Below the pieces are notes generated by a model. That model was not told the origin of the DNA and ran no database searches. It worked only from the letters and a program-made list of their open reading frames with translations. Of a stretch of 64,000 nt of DNA, positions 21,061-32,591 are shown piece after piece. How positions within the stretch are numbered: position 1 is the stretch's first letter; every line of letters starts with the position of its first letter. The stretch is from Lycium barbarum (taxonomy: Eukaryota; Streptophyta; Magnoliopsida; Solanales; Solanaceae). The DNA lies in contig NC_083346.1 of NCBI RefSeq assembly GCF_019175385.1, positions 84,086,543-84,150,542 on the forward strand, read 5' to 3'. A program made the position numbers and the translations under genes.

Positions 21061-24000
21061 TATTATAACCCATATTTTCATACATTGGGACGTTTTAAAA
21101 TAAACGCGACAAGTTAAAGATAAGACTATCTCAAGATACGAAGTAGAGACTTTAACTTCCGGTTTCGTTTCAAGTCACAAATTACCTACAAATTTCGTTG
21201 GCATGGAAGTATTAATGGGAAATTGCGATTAAATTAATCATGATTAGATTATTAGTGGGATTGGGAACAAAAATCAGTCCATTATTTTAAGCCATGTTTG
21301 GCCGTGTAGTTGAGTGCAATGGTCAAAGATTCTTGACCCAAAAACTTGAGTGGGACACTTGTCCAAACCTTGTAACCCATATATAAGGTAAAAATCTGAT
21401 TCACCACACAACTCACTACATCATTTTAACAATCACAAGTTAAGAACACATAGAGAGAGAAAGGGAAACTCTCGGCCTAGAGCTAGCCGAGAGTGAGGGT
21501 TCGAAATTTGCTCCAAAAATTCAGTTTTCTTAAGCAATTAAACTCCATTGAAGGTATATTAACGTGTAGCATCCATTGATATAGCAAGAACAAGAGTTAA
21601 AATTCAAGAAGAGAGTTTGAGGGGCTAACCGATTGAAGAAGTTAGTTACAAGGTAAGAATGATCATTTTTCTTGTGTTGTATGATAATTTGAAGGAACAA
21701 TTCGTGCATGTTGTTGTTGGATTGTTGTTGTGGTTGAAGTTGGGGGGGGGGGGTGAGCCGTGAGCTTAGTGAAGTCATGGTTGGTCTCATTTTGCATGTA
21801 TTGTTGGTAAATTGAATGTGTGTCAACATATGTAAATGAACAAAGATTGTAGAAGTTTGTTTATCATGTTGTATGTTGGTATTGGACTGTTTTTCTTGAA
21901 TTTGAAATGAGCCGTGTGTTGTAGAGTTAAATGGAATCATGCTTAATCTTCTTGTACATGTATTGGAAATGGATTGAATGTGTTGTAGTATGGATAAATG
22001 GATGACAATCATGGAGATATTGTAGTTGTGTTGAAGCCGTGTAAGGGGACTGATTTAGGGGGATTGCGGACTGTTTTGTGCCAAGTTTTCATTGTTGTTG
22101 TTATGGACATTTTGGTGTATTGTATGCATATTGAATATGTGAATTGAGGTGTTAAAGAAACGAATCATGTTGAAGTATATAAGCAGTCCAAAACCGTGGA
22201 CTGTTTTAAGGTTAGAAGTGAATTAGTGTATGTTGAATGTTGAATGTTGAATGTTGTTATGAACATATAGTGAAAGTGAAGTGCAATGATTCGAGTTGAA
22301 ATTGAAATGATTTGTGGGCTGTTGTAAGAATAAAAATGATGCTAAAACAGTTCCAAGAATCGTGAAAGTAATGTTATTAAACGTGTTGTTGTCGTTGTAA
22401 GTTAAATCTAGAAAATTGCTAAGTGAAAATGGTATTGTGGTATGTACTGTTTGGCCATGAGTTTGGGACTGATTTGAATGATATGCAAGCTGTCCAAAGT
22501 CCCCTAAGTCATGTTAAACAAGTTTGGATTGATATATGAAAGAATAATTAGCAATGTTAGCTTGTAACACTAGTTGGTTTGAATGCGAACGAAACGTCGT
22601 TTAAATGTTAGAAAGGGATTGTGAGCGTCAAAATACGTATTGAATTCCCTCGTAGACTAATTGTAGCTCTTGATATCTTGATATAGGATAAGTGTTTTTG
22701 GGCAGCAAGTACAAGTTATAATACGACTAAACGCTAAAGGTATGTAAATCCTATTCTTTCTTTCTTTTGGCATGTCCTAGACGTAAGTATGAAATGATAT
22801 GAACCTTGGGGTAAATTATATTCTCTAGTTCCATGCATGACTTATGATTCTATATTTCCTCAATGCTATTGTCACGAGTCTACTACATTATTGACTAATG
22901 AATGATGTATAGAAGTTCTTACTCTTAAAAGAACGGCATGAACAAAAGCATACTTGACTTTCAAAAACTACACCATGTCAAATTGATACATGTACATGAA
23001 AGCTGAAACGTTCCTTGCTATAACTTATAATGAGAGTTGAAAAGAATTGAATATGATTATTATCCCAATACTTTAGAGCTGGTTAGTTTCTTATCTATTG
23101 AGTCTCAAAAGATGAATTGCATATATGTGGTTGCTTATTATTCTGCTCGTGCTTACCGCTATATCCTTCACTGAGTCCCAGGCCAGGACACGTTCTCGTG
23201 CGCATATTTACTATATTAATCACCGAGTCCCTCACTAGAGGGCCGGGACATGTTATATATATATATATATATGATATGATGATATGATGATGTGATGATA
23301 TGATGACATGATGATATGGAGATGGTGGCCAGGAGGGCATATTCCCAATTACCGAGTCCCTTATTAAAGGGCCAGGACACGTCTATGTTTATGTTTATGA
23401 TGCTATGATTTTAATTACTGAGTCCCTCATTAAAGGGTCGGGACAGGTTATATATATGTTATATACAAAATGATTATGCAGCTTTGATTACAAAACTCTG
23501 TAAGGATATTGATATGAGAATGATACAGATGAAATATGTCCAAAGGCAAGTTTTATGAATTTCTGATTGTTGCATTGGGTCCTACATACTTTGTCCCCTT
23601 ATGAGTCTATTACTACATTTCATTCTTTACATGCTCAGTACATATTCCGTACTGACCCCCTTTCTTCGGGGGGCTGCGTTCATGCCCGCAGGTACAGACG
23701 CTCGTTTTGGAGATCCGCCAGCTTAGGATATCTATTCAGCTACTTTGGAGTGCTCCATTGTTCCAGAGCCTAGCTTGTGGTATAAGTCCCTTTTGCTGTA
23801 TGTGTATGTGTTTATTCGGGGTACGACGGGGCCCTGTCCCGTCACATGATACTGTCATTACTCTTAGAGGTCTGTGGACATCTGTGTGGGTCTGTGTATA
23901 GTTGTTGTTGCGTTGTATGAACATGACTTATGTTTGGGGCGTACCCATTCGTGATGGCAGCCTTGTCGGCTTGCATATGTATGTATGTTTTGAATGCTGC

Positions 24001-24236
24001 GTGTAATGGCAGCCTTGTCGGCTTGCGTATATATAAATATATGTTGTTGTTGAAAATGGTAACTCCTCAGGAGATAGGTGCTTATGACATACAGATTCGT
24101 GACAGCTTTAAAATAACACCCTACCTTCTTATACAAATAAGTTCATGACATGCTAGTTATAAATGATTACAGTTGACAGGCAATATGAGTGTCCAATTCG
24201 GGCACTAGTCACGGCCTACGGGGTCGGGTCGTGACA
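21061..24236 (+). repeat. X: LTR (3.18 kb) inserted in C
   Basis: Starts TATTATAACCC (expected TGTTATA, so the terminal G has changed) and ends GGGTCGGGTCGTGACA. It is most like the F and E1 LTRs. It contains a TATA box near 21380, a donor with GT at 21653-21654, a poly-G stretch near 21743-21755, CCGAGTCCC subrepeats at 23165-23445, double stem-loop 23635-23673, hairpin 23825-23843 and two AGCC-TTGTC-GGCT units near 23960-24030. A partial PBS follows, so X was the 5' LTR of a longer element. Its 5-bp left flank is GGCAG, with no partner. Confidence 0.82.
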
Positions 24237-24240
24237 AAAG

Positions 24241-24250
24241 TGGTATCAGA
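24241..24250 (+). other. X partial primer-binding site at deletion junction
   Basis: TGGTATCAGA matches the PBS, then the sequence runs directly into RT-RNase H linker codons at 24251. The normal leader, gag, protease and most of RT are missing between them, which marks a deletion breakpoint. Confidence 0.85.
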
Positions 24251-26336
24251 AGATTTGTGGAAACGTTTGCCTCGATTTCAGCGCCTTTAACGAGGCTAAC
24301 TCAGAAGGGAGCCAAGTTCCAGTGGACTGATGCTTGTGAACGAAGCTTCCAGTTGCTGAAAGAGAGGTTGACTTCAGCTCCAGTTCTGACTCTTCCAGAG
24401 GGACCAGACGGGTATGTCATTTATTGTGATGCTTCTGGTGTGGGGTTAGGCTGTGTATTGATGCAGCACGGCAGAGTTATAGCTTATGCTTCCCGGCAGC
24501 TCAAAAAGCATGAAAAGAATTATCCTACCCACGATCTGGAGCTATCAGCAGTAATCCATGCTCTGAAGATATGGAAACACTATTTATATGGCGTTCATGT
24601 TGATATTTATATAGATCATAAGAGTCTCCAATATATTTTTAAGCAGAAAGAGCTTAATTTGCGGCAGCAGCAGTGGCTGGAGCTACTGAAAGACTATGAT
24701 GTGGATATTCTGTATCATTCGGGCAAAGCTAATGTTGTTGCGGATGCACTCAGCCGCAAGTCTATGGGCAGCTTGGCAGACCTACAGCCAGACAGGAAAG
24801 AGATAGTACGTGATATTCATCAGTTTGCTAATCTTGGAGTTCGTTTGGCCGATTCTGGAGGTACGCATATTTCTGTCCGAGGGGTTTCCGAATCATCCAT
24901 TAAGGGAGATATTAAGCGGCACCAATATGAAGATCCTGTTTTAGCTCGGTATAGGGACACAGCCCATGAGAAGGAGAAGACACCGTTCGAGGTCACACCG
25001 GACGGGACATTATTGTACAGAGGCAGGTTGTGTGTACCCGATATTGCAGGACTACGGCAGCAGGTTATGAGCGAGGCACACTATGCTTGCTATTCTGTTC
25101 ATCCTGGGTCTACGAAGATGTACCATGATCTCAGATGCCTATACTGGTGGGATGGCATGAAACGGGACATCGCAGAGTTCGTCACCCAGTGTCCCAATTG
25201 TCAGCAGGTCAAGATTGAACACCAGAAACCGGGTGGACTGTTGCAGGAAATGGAAATTCCGACATGGAAGTGGGAGATCATTAATATGGACTTTATTACA
25301 GGTTTGCCTCGCACTCCACGGAAGTATGATTCCATTTGGGTTATTGTTGATAGGCTGACAAAATCAGCCCATTTTTCTCCCCGTCAGAACTACTTATTCC
25401 ACTGAGGATTATGCCAGGCTATATATTAAAGAAATCGTGAGACTTCACGGAGTTCCTATATCTATTATCACTGACAGAGGTGCCCAGTTTACGGCGAACT
25501 TCTGGAGATCTTTTCAGGAGGGATTAGGGACTCAGGTGAGCCTGAGCACGGCTTTCCATCCTCAGAGCGACGGGCAGGCCGAGCGTACTATACAGACGCT
25601 TGAAGATATGTTGCGTGCCTGTGTTATTGATTTCAGAGGTAGCTGGGATGATCATCTGCCGTTGATAGAGTTTGCTTATAATAACAACTACCATTCCAGC
25701 ATCCAGATGGCCCCGTACGAGGCTTTGTATGGCAGAAAATGCAGGTCACCGATCGGCTGGTTTGATATTGGCGAGACAGAATTAATTGGCCCAGATCTGA
25801 TCCAGCAGGCAGTTGATAAGGTGAAACTTATCTGAGAGCGACTATTGGCAGCCCAGAGTCGACAGAAGTCATATGCCGATAAACGACGTCGACCTTTGGA
25901 GTTTCAGGTTGGCGATTGGGTATTCTTGAAGGTATCACCTATGAAAGGCGTAATGCGGTTTGGCAAAAAGGGTAAGCTCAGTCCGCGATATATCGGGCCT
26001 TATCAGATTATTCGAAAAATTGGGAATGTCGCCTATGAGCTAGATCTGCCATCTGATTTGGAAGCGGTACATCCGGTATTTCATGTATCCATGCTCCGTA
26101 AATGTGTCGGTGATCCTTCCAAAATATTTCCAGCAGATGACATTCAGGTGACGGAAGAACTATCGTACGAGGAGCAGCCTGTAGCCATTCTGGACCGCCA
26201 GGTAAGGAGATTAAGGAATAAAGATGTAGCTTCCGTTAAGGTGCTATGGCGGAACAACAACAGGGAGGAGATGACCTAGGAAGCTGAAGAGGAAATGAAG
26301 AAGAAATATCCTCATTTGTTCCCTATGCCCACATGT
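24251..26336 (+). pseudogene. Y RNase H - integrase - chromodomain-like region
   Basis: It starts at the very end of RT (RFVETFASI region). RNase H follows with CDASG near 24426, DLEL near 24536, DHKS near 24616 and ADALS near 24742. Next comes the integrase HHCC finger (about 25078-25205; His pair and CPNC present), then the catalytic core with Asp in DFITGLP (25291), Asp in TDRGAQ (about 25470) and Glu in GQAER (about 25575). The tail carries the KLSPRYIGPY region and a degenerate chromodomain (about 26155-26290). Breaks: frame shift near 25385, stop 25832-25834, stop 26276-26278. It probably belongs to the 3' LTR that follows. RT and everything upstream are deleted. Confidence 0.88.
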
Positions 26337-26466
26337 AATCTAAATTCCTTACTTGGTTATATTCGATAATAAATGTGTATCAATTGTGCTGACCATAAAA
26401 AGAAACTCCCCCGAAGCGCTTACAAGACCCTATAAGCCTAATCTAACATTCGAGGACGAATGTTTT

Positions 26467-26479
26467 AAAGGGGGGAGGA
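26467..26479 (+). other. Y polypurine tract
   Basis: AAAGGGGGGAGGA lies directly before the LTR start, after the widely shared ATTCGAGGACGAATGTT words. It is the standard plus-strand primer and marks 26480 as the start of a 3' LTR. Confidence 0.9.
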
Positions 26480-29460
26480 TGTTATATCCCGTGTTTTCGC
26501 ACCTTTGGAAAATTGGAAATAATTGTGACTTGTAAGAAATAAGGTTATAATTGATTATATCTAACACATGAGTTGTTTATGAATGAATATTAATGTGGAA
26601 GTGTTGAAAAAGGCCAAGGGCAAAAATTGTAATTTCGGAAATTAGTTTCGGGAATTACAAAAGGTGATCCATAATTCATTGGGCCCAAAATAAATGAAGA
26701 AAATTTGGGCCCAATACCTTGGGGGTGGACGGCCAACACAAGGCCCAAACCCACCAATTTAATACAAATTTTCCCATGTGCTAATAAATATAAGGGGGGC
26801 CATATATGTATCATTATCTAATAGAAGCTTCATGAAATAAGAAGAGCAAAACAAATACAAAGAAGAACAAAAAAATAGAAGGGCATTCGGCCCTATGCTC
26901 CCACAAATCACTCTAAAAAAATCTTGTCCCAAAAATTGTTATCTTGTGATTTCCCTACTAAATTAAGTGTCCTTTACAACTTGGTGTAGTTGTTTTGGAA
27001 GAAGGAACACTTGGTTCATCAAGTTGACTACATATTCAAGTGAAGGAGATTGGAGAGAAAGGTAAGAATTCATTCCTTTTTATTATGTTATGAAGGTTTG
27101 TTTGTGTTGTAGTATGTAGAAATGAGTTGAATGTTTGGAAAAATGGAAATTTGCAAAGTGGGTATGTAATATGGTATGTGGCCGTGTGTGTATATATGTT
27201 GTATACCTATGGTGAGTTGGATTTATGTTGTATTCTAGTTGTGTGTAGGGTGGAATTTATATTGAGAATGAAAGTTGAATTAATTTGGTTGAAGTTGTAA
27301 AATGGGCACTTGGCCGTGTGGCACTTCTTGAAGAAATGGGAATGAATTAATGTTGTTTAATATGTTAGTGGTGTTGTTGTGATCCTTGCAATGTAAATGA
27401 AGGTAAAATGATGTAAGTTTGCATTGAAATGGAATGTAGTGGCTTATGTCGTTTTAGTATGATTTTATGATATTACGAAAATGAAGTTGTTAAGGTGCAA
27501 ATTGTGATTATTGTTGACGAAGCTGGAAGATAGAAACATGTTATGAATATGTTTGTTAAAGATTAGAAGCTTTGGATGAATTATGACTTTGGTGGAAAGT
27601 TTGTATATTTTGTATATCTTGTGAATATTTTGTAGAAATGCTATGAAATGCTTCCGAATTGTGTTGTAATGATCTTGATTAGTAATGAATACGAGAATGT
27701 CGATATTGATTTGAAAATACGAAGTTGGAATGAAGGTTATGACATTATGTTGGAAAGATGACTAGTTATGTTATATTGTGTTTTATAGTGATTGTTGTTG
27801 TTGTTGATTGTTTTGGCTGAGTTGAATTCTCGGGGACGCTATATGTATAGGGGAGATGCTGCCCAAATTTCTGTAGACAAGTATGAATTAAGATTGAATT
27901 CTTAAAGACTTGAAATTGACATTCGGTAATTGTGACCATTTGTAGATTTTGAAGGAAACGGGAATTGAATTTGGAAAGGCGTAAAGAGCATATAAGGTAT
28001 GTAAAGCTATCCCGGTTCTTCTTTTGGCATGTCCTAGGTGTACTAGGATCGGATTTGAGCCTCGGAATATATTCTGTCCATCGGAATCCGCGTTTGAAAT
28101 TGTCACTTTTTCATTCAATAGAATTGAACCCTTTAGGTATGCTTTGTTGGAAGAATTAGGCAAACTTTCACAAATGGTTTAAAAAGTTATGCAATGTCCC
28201 TAGTACCTCTATAGGTGACCCCATAAGCTTAAAATATGTAATTTGAGCCCACCGCTTCGGTTGTCCCGAGGTGGGCCCACTATTTTCGATTTTACCCTTT
28301 TGTGTTTATGACTTGTCTTTGAGCGGCTTTAAAGGAAATGTTTTAACTACTAAATAAAAGTCATTTTTTTAATACTCCATTACGTCTTATAAATCGTTTT
28401 GGATCTTGCAAACGATCTCGGAAAGATTATGCCTCCGTAACCCATTATGACATCCGAAATTCACTTACTATGATTCCGTCTGATTTCATTGATTTGATTT
28501 GTCATTCGATATGCCTCATTGAGTATCTGGAAATATATATGGTATTTTAGTGCATTTAGTTTCCCACTACTCCACTCGTGGATGCCTCAATGTTTCCCAC
28601 ACTGAGCCCGGGCCAGGATATGTTGTCACGCGTATTCCTCTGCATTGTTCACCGTGCCTCGATGTGAGGGGGCAGGTATACATGTACATGGGTTGTGGAG
28701 TATGCTTTGCCATGTACACACATTATGATATGATATGATCTGATATGGCCATCTGATATGATATGTTATTTTACGGGTTATTCCCTATTCTGAGCATTAT
28801 GTGTTATGGCACCAATGTCGGGAGAGTGACCACGATCTGTCTACCGAGTCCCTTGGTAGGGGCCGAATACGACATGGCATATGTTTCTGTACACACATTT
28901 TATGTTTGAAAATATGCATTTGACATTCTGGATATTACATTCATTTTTTTCTGTACCTCTGTTCCGGTTATAATGTTATTTCTGTACTTCCGGCTTTACA
29001 TATTCAGTACATATTCCGTACTGACCCCCTTTCTTCGGGGGCTGCGTTTTCATGCCGCGCAGGTACAGACGACAGGTTTGCTGATCCGCCCGCATAGGAC
29101 CTTATTCTGCTATTTTGGAGCGCTCTTTTATTCAGAGCCTATATTTTGGTACAGTCTTCTGCTATTGTATATATGTACGCCATTCAGGGGTACGACGGGG
29201 CCCTGTCCCATCTTATGATTCCGTTATGTTCTGTAGAGGTCTGTAGATATGCATGTGGGTTCTTTATATGCTTTTGGGTTGTTATGATCTGTGATGGCCC
29301 TATCGGCTTCCACGTACTATACCTGTGCATATGCGATAGCTAGTAACGCCAATTGACTTTTGTATTGATATATTCTGCTAATATTCTAGTTTAGGCTATT
29401 GGGTACGTTTGGGTGTCCAGCACGGACACTAGTCATGGCCTACGGGGTTGGGTCGTGACA
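26480..29460 (+). repeat. Y 3' LTR (2.98 kb)
   Basis: It runs from TGTTATATCCCGTG to GGGTTGGGTCGTGACA. It is clearly different from X over most of its length, so X and Y are not a pair. Features are a TATA box near 26789, a donor with GT at 27062-27063, double stem-loop 29004-29045, and a hairpin in GACGGGGCCCTGTCCC near 29190. After it, C's integrase tail resumes with right flank GTAAA. The matching left flank was lost in the X-Y deletion. Confidence 0.86.
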
Positions 29461-29861
29461 GTAAAAGTGGAAAGTTAAGTCCTAGATACATCGAACCCTA
29501 TAAAATCATCCGTAAAGTGGATCGAGTAGCCTATGAACTGGACTTGCCTTCAGAGCTCGAGTCCGTACACCCAGTTTTTCATGTTTTGATGCTCCGTAAG
29601 TGCATTAAGGACCCCATAAGAATAGTTCCGGTTGATGATGTCCAGGTGACAAAAAAACTATCCTATGAAGAAGTGCCGGTTGCTATTTTAGATAGACAGG
29701 TGCGAAGGCTTCGGAATAAAGAGGCCGCTTCAGTCAAGGTCCTATGGCGAAACAACAATTGGGAAGAAATGACTTGGGAAGCGGAAGAGAAAATGAGATC
29801 CACGTACCCCCATTTGTTCCAACCCCCGGAAGAGATTCAAGATGAAACGTCGACGGTATAA
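29461..29861 (+). pseudogene. C integrase C-terminal tail
   Basis: Resumes C after Y. It has an SKSGKLSPRYIEPY SH3-like region, a VFHVLMLRKC segment, AILDRQVRRLRN and WRNNN chromodomain-like segments, an intact frame and a stop at 29859-29861. In the family this tail follows the integrase core and may bind chromatin to guide insertion. Here it is an orphan: the catalytic core of C is missing, and the apparent upstream start lies inside LTR Y and has no meaning. Confidence 0.87.
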
Positions 29862-30066
29862 GGTATGTATGCTTTATATTTATACTTTTGGTCGTGTGTG
29901 GCCACGGATATGTTTATATTGTGATGTAGCCCTGTGAGGCGATGATATTATGGGTTGTTGTGACAGGTTGGTACTGTCAAGTTATAGGGGAAACTCTGGC
30001 GGAATTTTTCTAAGATTCCCGAGTACTTTAACATTCGAGGACGAATGTTCCAAAAGGGAGGAAGAA
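29862..30066 (+). other. C 3' untranslated stretch and polypurine tract
   Basis: No gene is present. The ATTCGAGGACGAATGTTC words shared with A, B, E1 and Y precede the purine tract CAAAAGGGAGGAAGAA (30051-30066), which directly precedes the 3' LTR. Confidence 0.85.
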
Positions 30067-32430
30067 TGTTACACCTCGAAAAAGTTCTCGTACATGTACA
30101 ATGAATAGACCAGCGAAGGGTATGAGTGTGTGATGTTTTACTAAGTAGGGAATGACGATTCATGAATTTTTGGAATTAAGAAAGTTGTAGAATTTCATTT
30201 CAGCCAGTGGTCGTAAAATGAAATACGGCCCGTAAAGTGATTTACGGACCGTAAAGTGCCATCGTCCTTCAACATTTCAAAATTTCAACTTTCTGTCAAA
30301 TGCTTCAAATGGTTAAAAACGACTTGGAATACGGACCGTAAATTGAAATACGGCCCGTAAACTGAGTCGTAAACTGCCATGATCTTCAACCAACCTTTCT
30401 GTTTTGATATGCTTAAATATGACCACGTTATACGGCCCGTAAACTGGTATACGGTCCGTAAACTGTGGTTTACGACCACTGTACACCCCGACTGTAGTTC
30501 ATTAAAAATCAGATTTTGAGTAATTAAAGGGGACCATAACCTCATTTTATTTCATTTCTCATCCATACAACTCAAGAACTCTCTAGAGAATTCTCCAAAA
30601 CACTTCATCCAAGAGAATCAAAGGAAAATCAATGATCAACAACACCAATTTGTGAAACAAAGTGTATGAAACCTAATTGGAAGTCATCTTCTTCAAGAGA
30701 TTCCAAAGGAGGAGAGATAGGGTTTTGGTGAAAGAGGAAGAACTCCACTCTATACATGTTCCACCCTCATCTAAGGTAAGTATTCACGACTCATTCATGT
30801 TGTTTAAGGCATTAGGAAACTAAGAAGCTTGAATTGTAGAAAGACATGGAAGATAGGCCTTAAATGAGTGAGTAGTGGCACCATTGAATGATAATTGAAT
30901 GGAATCATGAAAGTTGATATGTTATGATTATGAATACGTTATAAATGATGTTTATATCATGAAACAAGTATTAAATGTGCGAAAACACAAAAATGAGTTA
31001 TAAGAATAAATGTGGAAAAATTGGAGGAAAATGGTGGAATGTGATCAACGTAGATAAATGATGGTTGTTGATTGTAATATTGTGGATGTTATTGTGAATG
31101 TTGGGGAGTTGATATAGACTATGGGAAAGGTATTATAAATAAAGGAAGTGCTGCCCAATTTTCTCTAGAAATAGTGACGTATTCCCTTAAGTTGATTAGC
31201 TAACGTTAATACGTGTTCTTTTGTGAAGGTAGCGACGTGACATTAAGGAGAGCAAGCAACCGATAGCTTAGCTAAACGACAAGGTATGTGAGGCTAGTCC
31301 TTTCTTTCTAATGGCATGAATCCTATAGCATGAATTCCTTTCCTCTTCATCAGTTCCTATATTCCGCAAAGCTAAAGGTCTATATCCATAAGTGCCCATA
31401 TAAGATAAAGAGATATGATATGGCGATGTTATTTATTGCTCACACTCACCTTATGTAGTATTTCCTTCAAGGTGAGGCAGAATGTTACTAATTGCTCCAT
31501 AATGGAATCGGGGGATCACGACGTTACGTCACCCCGATAGAGTATAGTTGATCTCGAGTCTTATGCATGTATGATGAAAAGTATATTTTGATAAGCATAT
31601 TATTATAAGTATTTTTTTTTATGAGCATGTCATGATTGCATCACACCGGGTCTAGTTGGCTGGGCAGTCACCGCCAAGGCGGGCAGCTATACGGATACAC
31701 CATGACCTTTTGGCATGCGCAGACACCACTTGTGGGCGGCATGAGATAGTACCCCGGACGCGAGCTAATGTTTTTTATTATCACACCGTTCCGACAAGGA
31801 TGGGCAACTTATATATTATGCATACATGACATGATAATGAGTATGAGTAAGACAACATGCATTACTTCTCTTATGATTGTTATTCAGATCCAGATGTTTG
31901 ATATTGCTGTTCTCATTATATTATTACTGTCCTTCTTCATTGTTTATGCCTCTCATAATCAGTACAATATTCGTACTGACGTCCGTTTTCTTTGGACATT
32001 GTATTCATGTCCACAGGTAGACAGGGAGGTGACCTCGGTCCAGATCCTTAGTAGCTGTCAGCCGATTGAGAGCACTCCATCATTCAGAGGTGCTTATGAT
32101 TATTTCTTTTGGTATATATGTATATTTTGGGCATGACGGAGTCTTGTTCCATCTACATGTATAGTATGTTCAGTAAAGGCTCGTAGATGCGTAGTGTGGG
32201 TTAGATGGTCTCACAAGTTTATTACAGTATGCATGTATATATTATATATATTATTTTGATGGCCTAGTGAGGAAATTATGTACATATATATATATACTAA
32301 TTGTGTTTTCCACCGAAAAATGATTTTATTGTAATTATGAGTTTGTAAATGACTATGATAAGGGAGGAAACAGGGGGGTGCTCGATGGTCAGCCTCAGGT
32401 ACCCGTCGCGGCCCTAGCTGGGTCGTGACA
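30067..32430 (+). repeat. C 3' LTR
   Basis: 2,364 bp matching 16503-18880. It preserves six TACGGNCCGTAA palindromes (30225-30465) better than the 5' copy does. The second stem-loop reads GTCC (31981-31984) against GGAC (31993-31996), where other LTRs have C-runs against G-runs, so the pairing is kept. Stem-loop one is at 31959-31979. Confidence 0.9.
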
Positions 32431-32435
32431 AAAAG

Positions 32436-32591
32436 GACTAGCCTTGCATACCTCATTCGTTTAACAATTTCCATCACTTAATTGTTCTCCTTTAATGCTC
32501 ATGTTTCTACTTTCAAGAGAATTTGCATTCATATTAGCTAATCGATTATAAGAACGTGCTTACTAAAGCTAGAGAAAATTGGGCAGCATTT
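32436..32591 (-). repeat. Element A 3' LTR, piece 2
   Basis: This 156-bp island between C and B matches 49320-49480 of the A 5' LTR (GACTAGCCTTGCATACC through the GGGCAGCATT region). Its right edge CATTT is the B target site. Confidence 0.88.
32587..32591. repeat. Left target-site duplication of B (CATTT)
   Basis: CATTT is repeated at 42101-42105. The A 5' LTR has the single uninterrupted site GCATTTCCTTT near 49473. Confidence 0.95.

Larger units (their letters stand above)
16503..32430 (+). mobile_element. C: Tekay-like Ty3/gypsy element, gutted mosaic
   Basis: Bounded by GAAAG/AAAAG. The plus-strand order is 5' LTR 16503-18880, PBS, broken gag and protease to 21060, then foreign X and Y pieces (21061-29460), then C's own integrase tail 29461-29861, PPT 30051-30066 and 3' LTR 30067-32430. 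RT, RNase H and the integrase core of C are absent. Both LTRs start TGTTACACCTCG and clearly match, with scattered differences, so C is older than B. Confidence 0.85.

Noticed and set aside
24257..25405. A single-copy host gene, since the frame is 382 codons long
   Set aside because: Every segment matches RNase H and integrase of the neighbouring elements, and the start codon lies inside the RT linker.
21061..29460. X LTR, RNase H-integrase region and Y LTR as one complete element
   Set aside because: The LTRs differ strongly, flanks GGCAG and GTAAA do not match, and the PBS joins mid-polymerase codons.
29448..29861. A separate gene starting inside LTR Y
   Set aside because: The ATG is fortuitous read-in from the LTR end; the protein is the tail of C's integrase.
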